Positions 17,382 to 25,470 of a DNA stretch of 51,413 nucleotides are shown in pieces. The first letter of the stretch is position 1, and every line of letters starts with the position of its first letter. The notes below the pieces were generated by a model. That model worked only from the letters and a program-made list of their open reading frames with translations, made no database searches and had not been told where the DNA came from. The position numbers and the translations under genes were made by a program. Origin of the DNA: an uncultured Rhodopila sp. (GTDB taxonomy: Bacteria; Pseudomonadota; Alphaproteobacteria; Acetobacterales; Acetobacteraceae); NCBI GenBank assembly GCA_903851415.1, contig CAINOE010000009.1:1-51413 (forward strand), written 5' to 3'.

Positions 17382-17470
17382 GGCGTGGCCCTCGGGTGAT
17401 GCGCGACCGTATCATCCGGATCAGGACGGCGCCAGTTCGGGTTGCAGGCCTCTCTTCGGCGGAAACGGGA

Positions 17471-18109
17471 TCACTGCCGATCGTCGGTCGTGCAAGCGGC
17501 CAGATCCTTGAGCTTCACGGACGACGGGTCGATGTTCTCCCCGTAGCCCAGCAGGTAAAAGCACTGGGCCTGCTGCACGGCGTCGTAGTTGCGCTGATCG
17601 AACCCGATGCTCTTGGTCTGCCAGTTGCCCAACTGAGGCTCGAACAACTCGTCCGGCCGGAGCCCGAGGAATTCATAGAAGTCGCTGAGCTTGCGGGTCG
17701 GGATCGCCATTTCCGTCAGCGACGGCACCAACTGGGTGACGGTCGGGAGTTCGCCTTGCGTCCACTGCTCCGTCGGCTTCGCCGCCAGTCCGCGCAGGAA
17801 GGCGCGCGTATACGGATCGAGCCGCCGATCGGCCAGGAAGGCCTGGATGGCCGGGGGGACGTATCGGGTGCCCTTGACATCGTCGGTGCGGCGCTGCGGC
17901 TTCGGGCCGGCGGCCTGGCAGGCTGGTTCGGCGGACCCCGGCCGGCAGGCTGGCATGTTTCGCAAAACGCCAGGCAGCGTGGCCTTGCCGGGTGGAGACT
18001 GCACGGGATTGGTGCGCGTCTCAGCCAGGCAGGACAGCGGCAGCAGCAGCAGCGCGACAATGAGGCTAATGCCCCGCACGGGTCTGCGTGATGGTAATCG
18101 AGGGGGCAT
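17471..18109 (-). CDS. Unknown secreted protein, last gene of curli operon
   Basis: 212 aa from ATG 18109, overlapping the end of the third curlin gene by 44 bp; GTG 18079 is an alternative start with a shorter overlap. An N-terminal signal peptide (ISLIVALLLLPLSCLAETR) is clear. The mature part holds YVPPAIQAFLADRRLDPYTRAFLRGL and ends with CFYLLGYGENIDPSS and LKDLAACT, with several cysteines. I recognise no family, and it does not look like CsgE. Its position suggests a role in secretion, capping or anchoring of the curli-like fibre, which is inference only. Confidence 0.75.
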   Translation of the reverse strand: MPPRLPSRRPVRGISLIVALLLLPLSCLAETRTNPVQSPPGKATLPGVLRNMPACRPGSAEPACQAAGPKPQRRTDDVKGTRYVPPAIQAFLADRRLDPYTRAFLRGLAAKPTEQWTQGELPTVTQLVPSLTEMAIPTRKLSDFYEFLGLRPDELFEPQLGNWQTKSIGFDQRNYDAVQQAQCFYLLGYGENIDPSSVKLKDLAACTTDDRQ

Positions 18110-18464
18110 TCCCCGTCTGGGTAACCGTGATGCCGAGACCATTGCCTGTCTGCGTATTCGAAACGGTGCCGTTGGAGCCGAACTGCTGAACGGCCGATGC
18201 GTTGTTGTCGCCGGTTTGCGTCGTGCGCGCGCTGTTGCCGCCGCCGGTTTGCTCGATGCTGGCGGTGTTGCCGTTGCCGGACTGCGTGATGACCGAGGTA
18301 TTGTGGCCGCTGGCCGCCGTCCCGCCGGACGCCACGGACTGCGCGATCGCGCTCGCTTCGGGGTTGGTCAGGGTCGCTGTCTGATCGACGATGGTGAGGG
18401 TGTCGGCCCGCGCGACCGGCGCGGCGAGCAGGCAGGTGAGCGCGGCGATCGGCATGCAGCGCAC
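18066..18464 (-). CDS. Curlin-repeat protein 3
   Basis: 132 aa from GTG 18464 (MRCMPIAALTCLL), which gives the signal peptide a basic residue; ATG 18455 is the other option. After the cleavage site (ARA-DT) come curlin-type strands: SVITQSGNGNTASIEQTG, then GNSARTTQTGDNNASAVQQFG and ITVTQTGNAPSITITQT. Gln-Thr-Gly and Asn-x-Ala spacing is typical of amyloid curlin repeats. It starts 1-10 bp after curlin gene 2. It could be a nucleator (CsgB role) or a minor subunit; the sequence does not decide. Confidence 0.85.
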   Translation of the reverse strand: MRCMPIAALTCLLAAPVARADTLTIVDQTATLTNPEASAIAQSVASGGTAASGHNTSVITQSGNGNTASIEQTGGGNSARTTQTGDNNASAVQQFGSNGTVSNTQTGNGLGITVTQTGNAPSITITQTRAGH

Positions 18465-18465
18465 G

Positions 18466-18810
18466 CTATTTGTCCGGTGTCTGGCGGATGACGATCTGAC
18501 CGGCCGGATTGCCGCTTTGGTTGGTGATGGCCTCACGTCCATTGCCCTCCTGTTCGTGGGTGACGCTGCCGCCGGCGCCGGATTGTCGCACGACGGAACG
18601 GTTGCCGGTGCCGCGTTGTATCACCGTGGCGGTATTGCCGCTGCCGGTTTGGGCGATGTCGGTCTGATTGTTGCGCCCGGTCTGGTTCGCGGATGCAGTG
18701 CTGCCGTTGTTGGTGGCGGCCAGCGTATTGGTTTCGGCGGGGGGTGTCTGGGAGTGAGCCATGAGCGGGACGCCTGATAGTGCAAACAAAATGAGCGGAA
18801 ATTTGGGCAT
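18466..18810 (-). CDS. Curlin-repeat protein 2 (CsgB-like)
   Basis: 114 aa from ATG 18810, with a good CCGGAG ribosome site 9 bp upstream. A signal peptide (FPLILFALSGVPLMAHSQ) precedes about four curlin repeats: SANQTGRNNQTDIAQTG, SGNTATVIQRGTGNRSVVRQSG and NGREAITNQSGNPAGQIVIRQT. Basic residues in the repeats (Arg) recall CsgB nucleator repeats rather than CsgA, but the assignment is tentative. It lies 56 bp after the main curlin gene. Confidence 0.87.
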   Translation of the reverse strand: MPKFPLILFALSGVPLMAHSQTPPAETNTLAATNNGSTASANQTGRNNQTDIAQTGSGNTATVIQRGTGNRSVVRQSGAGGSVTHEQEGNGREAITNQSGNPAGQIVIRQTPDK

Positions 18811-18866
18811 GGTCGATCTCCGGAGAGGCGGCGAGGGAGGCATGACCTCCCCCGCTATCACAGTCG

Positions 18867-19484
18867 CTAGTGAACGTGTTGGTATGCGGTGTTGCTGGTG
18901 CCGGCCTGATTGGCGGTCACGGTGTTGCCGCTGGAGTTCTCCACAAGCTGAGTGACGACACCGTTCGTACCGGTCTGATACGACGAAACATTGTTGTTAT
19001 TGCCGTAGTTGATTGTTGCCGAGGCAGTATTGTTGTTCGAGGTCTGCTGCTGGATAATGGCATTGGCACCGCCGCCGGTGATCGCCGCGTTGGCATTGTT
19101 GCCGGAGCCGCTGTATTGATATTGATTGACGTTGTTGCCGTTGCTGCCGGTGATGGTCACGGATGCGCCGCTGTTGCTGCTGGCCTGTTGGTTCTGGGTG
19201 ACGACGTTGGTGCTTCCGGTGATGTTGACGGATGCGGTGTTGTTGTTGCCGCCCGTTTGGGTGGTGTTCACGTTGTTGCCGCCACCGACAATGGTGTGGC
19301 TGGCGTTGCTGCCGTTGTCGCCCTGAGTGATGTAGGACTGATTGCCGTCGCCGCCGCTTACATCCTGCGACGAGGTATTGTTGTTGCCGGTTTGCGTGAC
19401 GCTGACAATGCTGTCGTCGGCGAAGGCGGGTGCCGCCACGGCGAAGGCAAGTGCCGCAGCCGAGGCAAGAAGAAGATTACGCAT
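18867..19484 (-). CDS. csgA: Main curlin-repeat subunit (CsgA-like)
   Basis: 205 aa from ATG 19484 (AGGGAA 10 bp upstream). Signal peptide about 1-22, cut after PAFA. The mature chain is very Asn-, Gly-, Thr- and Gln-rich and made of seven to eight imperfect units of about 23 residues with alternating strands such as NNTASVNITG, NVVTQNQQ and NANAAITGG. It ends with SNTAYQHVH, an aromatic/His tail like other major curlins. It would be secreted through CsgG and self-assemble into amyloid fibres on the cell surface. It is located between csgG (19 bp upstream) and curlin gene 2. Confidence 0.9.
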   Translation of the reverse strand: MRNLLLASAAALAFAVAAPAFADDSIVSVTQTGNNNTSSQDVSGGDGNQSYITQGDNGSNASHTIVGGGNNVNTTQTGGNNNTASVNITGSTNVVTQNQQASSNSGASVTITGSNGNNVNQYQYSGSGNNANAAITGGGANAIIQQQTSNNNTASATINYGNNNNVSSYQTGTNGVVTQLVENSSGNTVTANQAGTSNTAYQHVH

Positions 19485-19503
19485 GACCTGTTTCCCTTGT
19501 TGA

Positions 19504-20430
19504 TCAAGATGGGTGTCCACCCGTGACGCTGTCGGTAACCTTTTTCGTTCCGCCTGGACTACTGGCGGAAATTGCCGGCAGAATCCGTCCGTCGCGCTCG
19601 GCGACGTAGTGGTCGATCAGCGGCTGTCCCTTGGCGTCATCGGCAAAATGCCAGTAGCCGCGAGAGGCACCGTCAAGGATGGCGGATCGAACGGCCAGCT
19701 CGATGGCCTGTTTCACGGCAAGCTGGCCGGGTTCGTTCGTGGTAAATCCGGCCTCGACCTGCAGCAGCTTGTTGTATCCGACGTATTTGTTGACCGACCC
19801 GTCCAGGCCGACGGAGTAGATGGTCTTCTCGGTCGTCAGCGACACCAGCACTTCCCCGGTCAGGACCGAGATCACCCGCAGGTAGACCGCAACGTCGTCC
19901 TTCCGGTACTGTGTCGAGCCGCCGATGCCGAGAAAATTCGCCCCGACCCCGCCGGTTAACGTATTGGCATCGTAGCCGATGATCCCGCCTTCGAAGATCA
20001 CGCCGGCATTCATCAACGGCCCGAGCGCGTTCATCGGCTGGCCGGACCGCTGCGCCGCTTCCTCGCGGTTGGCGCGGATGATCTGACGTTCCTGGAACAG
20101 GTCGCCAAGCCGGTTGCGTTCCAGAACGGTAAACCAGGACTGCTGCCCGGCGTCCTTCAGCGCATTGATCAGGATGCTGGCGCCGCCCTGCGTCACCGCG
20201 AACGAATAATCCGCATAGTTTTCGTTCGGCTTGTGCTGGCCGGTCTGGTCGAGGAAGGCAAACACCGCGACCGTCAGCTTTTGCGCCGGCGGCGGCAGGC
20301 TGCGCAGATCGTCGTTTGCCGCCGAACGCGTGCCCATGTACGGCGCCTCAGCCAGCACTCTGGACGCACTCGTGCCGCAGCCGGACGTCAGCGCGACAAG
20401 CGCCAACGCGGCCCAAAATTTCACTCTCAT
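19504..20430 (-). CDS. csgG: Curli secretion channel CsgG
   Basis: 308 aa from ATG 20430; the same frame stays open to 20850 but that part is the shadow of csgF. A lipoprotein signal with lipobox LTSGC (Cys18) anchors it to the outer membrane. The CsgG core is clear: KLTVAVFAFLDQTGQ, then SQGGA-like VTQGGASILINAL, WFTVLERNRLGDLFQERQIIR, FEGGIIGYDANTLTGGVGANFLGIGGS and VAVYLRVISVLTGEVLVSLTTEKTI. It forms the nonameric pore that exports curlins. It starts 14 bp after the csgF stop. Confidence 0.95.
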   Translation of the reverse strand: MRVKFWAALALVALTSGCGTSASRVLAEAPYMGTRSAANDDLRSLPPPAQKLTVAVFAFLDQTGQHKPNENYADYSFAVTQGGASILINALKDAGQQSWFTVLERNRLGDLFQERQIIRANREEAAQRSGQPMNALGPLMNAGVIFEGGIIGYDANTLTGGVGANFLGIGGSTQYRKDDVAVYLRVISVLTGEVLVSLTTEKTIYSVGLDGSVNKYVGYNKLLQVEAGFTTNEPGQLAVKQAIELAVRSAILDGASRGYWHFADDAKGQPLIDHYVAERDGRILPAISASSPGGTKKVTDSVTGGHPS

Positions 20431-20444
20431 TGTCTTCAGCCGAA

Positions 20445-20915
20445 TCAGTAAGTGGGAACGGGGATCTGTATCTGGGTCGTTGCGCCGGACGCAGCGTCGG
20501 TAATGCCGATATTGATCTCGCCGCCGGCTGTATTGAACTTGATGATCTGGCCGTTGATATTGAAGGTGCCGGAATTTTTTGCGTTCGGACCGATGATTTC
20601 CTGCGCCACCGTGGAGGCGATCTCCGACAGCAGCGCCGAGGTGATAACATTCTGGAATTGCGTCACGGCAGTGGAGCTTGTCGGACTCGTGGTCGTCTTC
20701 TTTTGCTGGAACAAGAAGTTGTTCGCAGTCGCCAACCCGAGCACATAGCTTCCATTGAGCGGACTGCCGCCGAAACTTGGATTGACCGGTGTGTAGGTCA
20801 GTTCGCTGGCGCGGGCGGCCGGCGCCACCCCGAGCAGCACGCATGTGCACAAGGCGGCGGCGTGCAGGCTTGCATTTCGCTGGCTCAGACTATTGGACAC
20901 GGGTGCCTCGCTCAC
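20445..20915 (-). CDS. csgF: Curli assembly factor CsgF
   Basis: 156 aa. The CsgF hallmark ELTYTPVNPSFGGSPLNGSY directly follows a signal peptide (about 1-37, cut after ARAS). The rest has FQNVITSALLSEIASTVAQ and a C-terminal strand GEINIGITDAASGATTQIQIPVP. CsgF sits at the CsgG pore mouth and ties nucleation to the cell surface. It is the first gene of the operon. The AT-rich stretch upstream (20920-21070) probably holds the promoter. Confidence 0.94.
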   Translation of the reverse strand: MSEAPVSNSLSQRNASLHAAALCTCVLLGVAPAARASELTYTPVNPSFGGSPLNGSYVLGLATANNFLFQQKKTTTSPTSSTAVTQFQNVITSALLSEIASTVAQEIIGPNAKNSGTFNINGQIIKFNTAGGEINIGITDAASGATTQIQIPVPTY

Positions 20916-21463
20916 TCAATTCGTGATCAATTCCTAATGTTCGGTTAGCCGTTTTCCTAGGTCAATAATGCAGTCTCTGCTTCACGATTCGATGCGTTAA
21001 TTGTACTCGATATGGGGCTTTCTATATACATAGTCAACATATTTGCATATGCGGACTGTATAGCCCGATGTAGCGAGCGTAAAGAAAGCCGCAGCCCGGC
21101 GCCGGCCGCCAGCCCCGGGGTGCGCCGCAGCGGCATCGAAATGTTCCCTATATATCCGAAAGGAGCCGAAACCTCCGCGCCAGGCGGACGTTTTGATTGC
21201 CATTCGATGCATCAAATCGCTCCGCATGGCGGATTGCGTAATACATTCGATATCGACTCGAAAGCGGGTCTGCCGGAGCCCGTGGCTTCGGATCGGGTCG
21301 CAGCCGTCAGGGTAGCGGCCGCACCACCTGTAGCGGCGGGTGAGGCGATGGGTGGCCCGGACAAGCCGGGACATGACGTGTAGGGTGAAGCTTCCCCGGC
21401 CTCGGACTCTCAACGCCGCAGGGGCCAGGAAGCGGTCCACCGCCGCTATCGGCGGGGTGCAAC
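20916..21463. other. Gap upstream of csgF with AT-rich promoter-like block and one REP
   Basis: 548 bp without a gene. The block 20920-21070 is strikingly AT-rich for this genome (TTGCATATGCGG, TATATACATAG), which fits a controlled promoter for the curli operon. The remainder is ordinary GC-rich DNA with a REP copy at 21351-21377 just before the tRNA. Confidence 0.5.
21351..21377. repeat. REP-like palindrome copy 3
   Basis: GGTGGCCCGGACAAGCCGGG then ACATGAC, the same core as copy 1 with one change in the 3' arm. It lies between the curli promoter region and tRNA-Gly. Confidence 0.85.
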
Positions 21464-21537
21464 TGGAGCGGGTGAAGGGAATCGAACCCTCGTGTGCAGC
21501 TTGGGAAGCTGCCGTTCTACCATTGAACTACACCCGC
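21464..21537 (-). tRNA. tRNA-Gly (anticodon CCC)
   Basis: On the minus strand the 74 nt fold into a full cloverleaf with encoded CCA. The acceptor is GCGGGTG/CACCCGC, the anticodon stem GCAGC/GCTGC with loop TTCCCAA (anticodon CCC, reads GGG), the T arm GAGGG-TTCGATT-CCCTT, and the discriminator T. No integrase or duplicated tRNA fragment is beside it. Confidence 0.95.
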
Positions 21538-21687
21538 ACCGGCCCGCCCTTTTACGCAGTCTCCGCCGCCAGCGCAATTCGCATCCGCGCGCCCGGACGG
21601 ACAAAATCGACGCATCCCTGTCACAAACGCCCATTGACGCGCCGCCCCGTCCGGACCTATCAGCGCAGCCGCCGGGACCAGCCCGGC

Positions 21688-21743
21688 CCTCGTGATTTGT
21701 CCGGCCGGATTGCGGCGAGGTGAAACAAGCGCGCTAAAGAGGC
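21688..21743 (+). promoter_or_regulatory. SAM-II riboswitch before metZ
   Basis: The P1 stem CCTCG (21688-21692) pairs perfectly with CGAGG (21716-21720). The conserved loop TGATTTG (21693-21699), the linker GAAACAAG and the 3' CGCTAAAGA (21732-21740) match the SAM-II (SAM-alpha) consensus of alphaproteobacteria, which is known upstream of metA/metZ. The pseudoknot is likely closed by the GGCC after CTAAAG and the CCGGCC in the loop. It ends about 72 bp before the metZ ATG and should lower translation when SAM is high. Confidence 0.88.
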
Positions 21744-21814
21744 CAGCGACAGGGCCGTCCTTCCGGCCCGAAGCTGCTTCCCGGCCGGGCCAACGCGTGC
21801 AAGGGCCCCGCCAC

Positions 21815-23032
21815 ATGACACTCGATCCATCCCGCCTGCGTCCCGCCACCCGCCTCGTCCACGGCGGCGTGCAGCGCTCGCAGCACGGCGAAACCGCCGA
21901 AGCCTTGTTCCTCACCTCCGGCTATGTCTACGACAGCGCCGAACAGGCCGAGGCGACCTTCGCCGGCACCGTCGACCACTACCAGTATTCCCGCTTCGCC
22001 AATCCCACTCTGACCATGCTGGAGGACCGCCTCTGCCTGATCGAGGGTGCGGAGGCCTGCCGCACCACCGCCACCGGCATGGCCGCGGTCAACGCCGCGC
22101 TGCTGTCGCACCTGAAGGCCGGCGACCGGGTTGTCGCGGCGCGGGCGCTGTTCGGGTCGTGCCACTGGATCGTCTCCACCCTGCTGCCAAAGTTCGGCAT
22201 CGCGACGGAGTTTGTCGATGGCGCGGACCTTGCGCAGTGGCGCGCCGCGCTGTCCCGCCCGGCGCAGCTCGTGCTGCTGGAAACCCCGTCCAACCCGATG
22301 CTGGAACTGGTCGATCTGCCGGCGGTGGCGGAGCTGGCCCATGCCGCCGGGGCGATCGTCGTGGTCGACAACGTCTTCGCCACCCCGCTGCTGCAGCAGC
22401 CGCTGAAGCTCGGCGCCGACGTCGTGGTGTATTCGTGCACCAAGCATATGGACGGGCAGGGCAGGGTGCTCGGCGGCGCCGTCCTCGGCAGCCGCGCCTG
22501 GATCAACGACACGCTTCAGCCTTTCATCCGCAACACCGGCCCGGCGCTGTCGCCCTTCAATGCCTGGGTGCTGCTGAAGGGGATCGAGACGATGGCGCTG
22601 CGGGTCGATGCCGCCTGCCGCGCGGCCGCCGGGATCGCCGATTTCCTCGCGACGCAGCCCGGTGTCACGCATGTCTGGTATCCGTTCCGCGCGGATCACC
22701 CGCAGCGCGACCTGGCCGAGCGGCTGATGACCGCCGGCGGCACCATCGTGACCTTCGAGGTCGCGGGCGGCAAGCAACGGGCGTTCGCGGTGATGAACCG
22801 CTTCCAACTGATCGCGGTGTCCAACAACCTCGGCGACTCAAAGTCGCTCGCCACCCACCCTGCGACCACCACCCATATGCGCATCGGCGAGGCGGAACGC
22901 GCGAGGCTCGGCATCACCGACGGGGTCATCCGCATCTCCATCGGGCTGGAGGATCCGGACGACCTGAAGGACGATCTGGCCCGGGCGCTGGGTGGCGCGG
23001 CGGCGGAGCCCACCGCCGTGGCGGCGCAATGA
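21815..23032 (+). CDS. metZ: O-succinylhomoserine sulfhydrylase
   Basis: 405 aa from ATG 21815 (AAGGG upstream); a 41-residue longer frame would run through the riboswitch and is rejected. It is a fold-type I PLP enzyme of the Cys/Met metabolism family: TGMAAVNAAL, then LETPSNPMLE, VDNVFATPLLQQPL and the PLP lysine Lys210 in YSCTKHMDGQGRVLGG. The GQGR after the lysine and the ending ITDGVIRISIGLEDPDDL support MetZ over MetB. It makes homocysteine from O-succinylhomoserine and sulfide. The SAM-II riboswitch in its leader supports this role. Confidence 0.93.
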   Translation: MTLDPSRLRPATRLVHGGVQRSQHGETAEALFLTSGYVYDSAEQAEATFAGTVDHYQYSRFANPTLTMLEDRLCLIEGAEACRTTATGMAAVNAALLSHLKAGDRVVAARALFGSCHWIVSTLLPKFGIATEFVDGADLAQWRAALSRPAQLVLLETPSNPMLELVDLPAVAELAHAAGAIVVVDNVFATPLLQQPLKLGADVVVYSCTKHMDGQGRVLGGAVLGSRAWINDTLQPFIRNTGPALSPFNAWVLLKGIETMALRVDAACRAAAGIADFLATQPGVTHVWYPFRADHPQRDLAERLMTAGGTIVTFEVAGGKQRAFAVMNRFQLIAVSNNLGDSKSLATHPATTTHMRIGEAERARLGITDGVIRISIGLEDPDDLKDDLARALGGAAAEPTAVAAQ

Positions 23033-23349
23033 GCCTCCGGCGCGGGCGGACCGCCCCGGGACGCCTGTTGTGGTGGCAGAACGGCAAGCCGCTATTGGAT
23101 CGATATCGAAACTGGCAAATTTGTCCCCGGCGTTAACGTAACGCTGGCGATCCACGCGGCGCTTGTATACGTATGATATGGCAAACACCCGCGAGAGAGT
23201 TGGGATCATTACGAAATATTTGGTATCGTTCCGGTATTACAATGCGGCTGGCCGCCTGCCGGGGCGGCGGCCGGACCCTGCCATCCTGGACAAGCCGCGC
23301 GCTTTCGTTGTTGATTCCCGGCTACGGCGCGGCAAGAAGGTGGCGTGTC
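23033..23349. other. Gap between metZ and apaG
   Basis: 317 bp. Short frames cross it but none is convincing. The stretch 23160-23250 is AT-rich (ATACGTATGATATGG, AATATTTGG) and is the probable apaG promoter region. No hairpin terminator with a T run was seen after metZ. Confidence 0.4.
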
Positions 23350-23844
23350 ATGTCGAATGAGGACCCGAAATCCGGCCGGGCGAGACGTCCGGCGTCTCCC
23401 GCGGCGCAACCGCAACGCTCCGGACGCTCGTCCGCGGGCGCCCGCTCGGACTACACGCGAACGACCCGAAACGTCCAGGTCTCGGTCCGGTCCTTCTTCC
23501 TGGCGGACCAGTCGCAGCCCGACGAAAACCATTTCGTCTGGGCATACCGCGTCAAGATCGAGAACCAGGGGCTGGAACCGGTACAGTTGCTGCGCCGCAC
23601 CTGGCAGATCACCGACGCGCGCGGCCGCACCCAGCACGTGCACGGGCCGGGCGTGGTGGGCGAGCAGCCGCTGCTCGAACCGGGCGAAAGCTTCGAATAC
23701 ACCTCCGGCACGCCGCTCGACACGCCATCAGGCTTCATGGTCGGCGCCTATCATATGGTCATTCCGTCATCCGGAGAGAATTTCGACGTCGCGATCCCGG
23801 CATTCAGCCTGGACAGCCCGCATCAAAGCGGTAGGGTGCACTGA
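23350..23844 (+). CDS. apaG: ApaG-domain protein
   Basis: 164 aa from ATG 23350, with AAGGTGG 8 bp upstream. Residues 1-34 are a basic, disordered Ser/Arg/Pro-rich extension not usual in ApaG (about 125-130 aa). The ApaG Fn3-like fold follows: VQVSVRSFFLADQSQPDENHF, WAYRVKIENQG, RTWQITDARGRTQHVHGPGVVGEQP, FEYTSGTPLDTPSGFMVGAYHM. The biochemical role of ApaG is not settled; links to cobalt/magnesium and Ap4A phenotypes are known. folE follows in the same direction after 98 bp. Confidence 0.92.
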   Translation: MSNEDPKSGRARRPASPAAQPQRSGRSSAGARSDYTRTTRNVQVSVRSFFLADQSQPDENHFVWAYRVKIENQGLEPVQLLRRTWQITDARGRTQHVHGPGVVGEQPLLEPGESFEYTSGTPLDTPSGFMVGAYHMVIPSSGENFDVAIPAFSLDSPHQSGRVH

Positions 23845-23942
23845 ACTGCAACAAGATGGGTTGCGGGGTAACGAAATGGCACCATATCGCTCCTGACCGG
23901 TTGCACCGGCAGCCAATCAATTGATCCGGAGGAACTTCCGCG

Positions 23943-24584
23943 GTGAATATCGTCACGCCTACCGAGGCCCGTCCCACGACCGCGGTGACCGAGCCGCCCC
24001 CGACCCGCGAACAGGCCGAATCCGCCGTCCGCACCTTGCTCCGCTGGGCCGGCGACGACCCGGACCGCGAGGGCCTGCGCGACACGCCGTCCCGCGTCGC
24101 CCGCTCCTACAAGGAGTTCTTCGTCGGATACGCGGTCGATCCATTCGCGCTGCTGGAACGTACCTTCGAGGAAACCGACGGCTACGACGAGATTGTTCTG
24201 CTGCGCGATATCCGGTTGGAAAGCACCTGCGAGCATCATATGGCGCCGATCATCGGGCGCGTGCATGTGGCGTATCTGCCGTATCGCCGCGTCGTCGGCA
24301 TCAGCAAGCTGGCGCGCGTCGTTGATGCCTACGCCAAGCGGTTGCAGATCCAGGAGAAGCTGACCGCGCAGATCGCCAACACCATCCAGGAGGTGCTGGA
24401 GCCGCGCGGCGTCGCGGTCGTGGTCGAGGCCGCGCACCAGTGCATGACAACCCGCGGCGTCCACAAGCCGGGCGTGACCATGGTCACCAGCCGGATGCTC
24501 GGCGCCTTCCGCGACAACGCGGCAACCCGCCGGGAACTGCTGGCGATGATCGGCAATCGCGGGTCTGCGATCCTGAGCGAGTAA
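23943..24584 (+). CDS. folE: GTP cyclohydrolase I
   Basis: 213 aa from GTG 23943, preceded by a strong GGAGGA at 23927-23932. It catalyses the first step of folate/tetrahydrobiopterin synthesis, converting GTP to dihydroneopterin triphosphate. The family signature is [17 protein letters not shown], then zinc ligands in [40 protein letters not shown] and [15 protein letters not shown] (second zinc Cys). Both cysteines and the histidine ligands are present, so this is the zinc-dependent FolE1 type. It converges with the lipoprotein gene. Confidence 0.96.
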   Translation: MNIVTPTEARPTTAVTEPPPTREQAESAVRTLLRWAGDDPDREGLRDTPSRVARSYKEFFVGYAVDPFALLERTFEETDGYDEIVLLRDIRLESTCEHHMAPIIGRVHVAYLPYRRVVGISKLARVVDAYAKRLQIQEKLTAQIANTIQEVLEPRGVAVVVEAAHQCMTTRGVHKPGVTMVTSRMLGAFRDNAATRRELLAMIGNRGSAILSE

Positions 24585-24622
24585 GCGGTCGTTCTCCCCG
24601 GGTCATGGCCATCAGGCGGCCT

Positions 24623-25369
24623 CTACTGCGGCGGACCGGGCGTCTGGTCAGGCGGCAACTGCAGATATGACGGCGGATACGCCGGCGTGGTCGCCGAACC
24701 GGGCACCGCAGGTGGCGCTTCGGCCGGCCCCGCCTGCGGCGGCGGCGCGGCACCGAATCCATCCGCCGGGGCAGGGCCCGGCGGCGGGGCGGATCCGTCG
24801 AGCGGCGCCTGCTGCACCGGCGTGTCCGGGGCCACCGGCGCGGTCATCCAGTTTTTCAGATTGCGGTGGATCTGATACTCGAACTCAACGTTCATGTCGT
24901 TCATCATGCTCTTGGTCATGTCGTAGAGTACGGCGCGGAGACTATCGACACGCCCGGAATGGCGGCTTTCCACCCGCGCTTCGGCAAAGCCGAGCTGGTT
25001 GCCGTCGTCGCCGTATACCGTCAGCGACACCGCGAAGGACCCGCGCACGACATCGTTGTCACGCGCAAGCGTCGCATCCAGAATGGCGAACACCGCCCGG
25101 TTCGCCGTCCCGAACGCCTGCAGGCGATCATTCGCCATCGCCCGCAGCGCGGCGATCGGAGGTTCGGGATCCTCCCCGCTCACGTCGGGCGCGACGCCGG
25201 ACGGAACGAAGCGCTGCTCGATCTGGATCGCGGCGACATTCAACTGTATCGGCGGCAGGTAGTTGAACCGCAGCGGCTCGAAGGCCTGGTCGTCCCCCTG
25301 CGAGGCACAGGCGGCGAGGGCGAGCGGCAGCAGCATCGCGGAGCGGCGGGTCAGGAATCCGGCTGGCAT
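24623..25369 (-). CDS. Conserved hypothetical lipoprotein
   Basis: 248 aa. The signal peptide has lipobox LALAAC (Cys21), so it is probably an outer-membrane-anchored lipoprotein. The middle holds LRFNYLPPIQLNVAAIQIEQ, then LQAFGTANRAVFAILDATL and a helical NDMNVEFEYQIHRNLKNWM. The last 70 residues are a low-complexity Pro/Ala-rich tail. I recognise no enzymatic family; similar lipoproteins appear next to hslO in related genomes as far as I recall, but this is not checked. It lies 101 bp after hslO on the same strand. Confidence 0.78.
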   Translation of the reverse strand: MPAGFLTRRSAMLLPLALAACASQGDDQAFEPLRFNYLPPIQLNVAAIQIEQRFVPSGVAPDVSGEDPEPPIAALRAMANDRLQAFGTANRAVFAILDATLARDNDVVRGSFAVSLTVYGDDGNQLGFAEARVESRHSGRVDSLRAVLYDMTKSMMNDMNVEFEYQIHRNLKNWMTAPVAPDTPVQQAPLDGSAPPPGPAPADGFGAAPPPQAGPAEAPPAVPGSATTPAYPPSYLQLPPDQTPGPPQ

Positions 25370-25470
25370 GAAGGCGATTCGTCCTGGTCGGGTCGCGCCC
25401 GGATGTGGCGGAACCTCCGGGGCGCGTCAATACAAACCGCCTTGCCCGTCGCGCCGGGCGGCGCGGGATG

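Noticed and set aside
18066..19484. Repetitive Asn/Gly-coding DNA as a possible CRISPR or satellite array
   Set aside because: The repeats are imperfect, in frame, and translate into curlin strands; there are no constant repeat and spacer units.
19504..20850. Long 448-residue form of csgG
   Set aside because: The first 140 residues are the shadow of csgF; the lipoprotein signal starts at ATG 20430.
21464..21537. tRNA-Gly as an integration site
   Set aside because: No duplicated tRNA end, integrase or foreign block is seen beside it.
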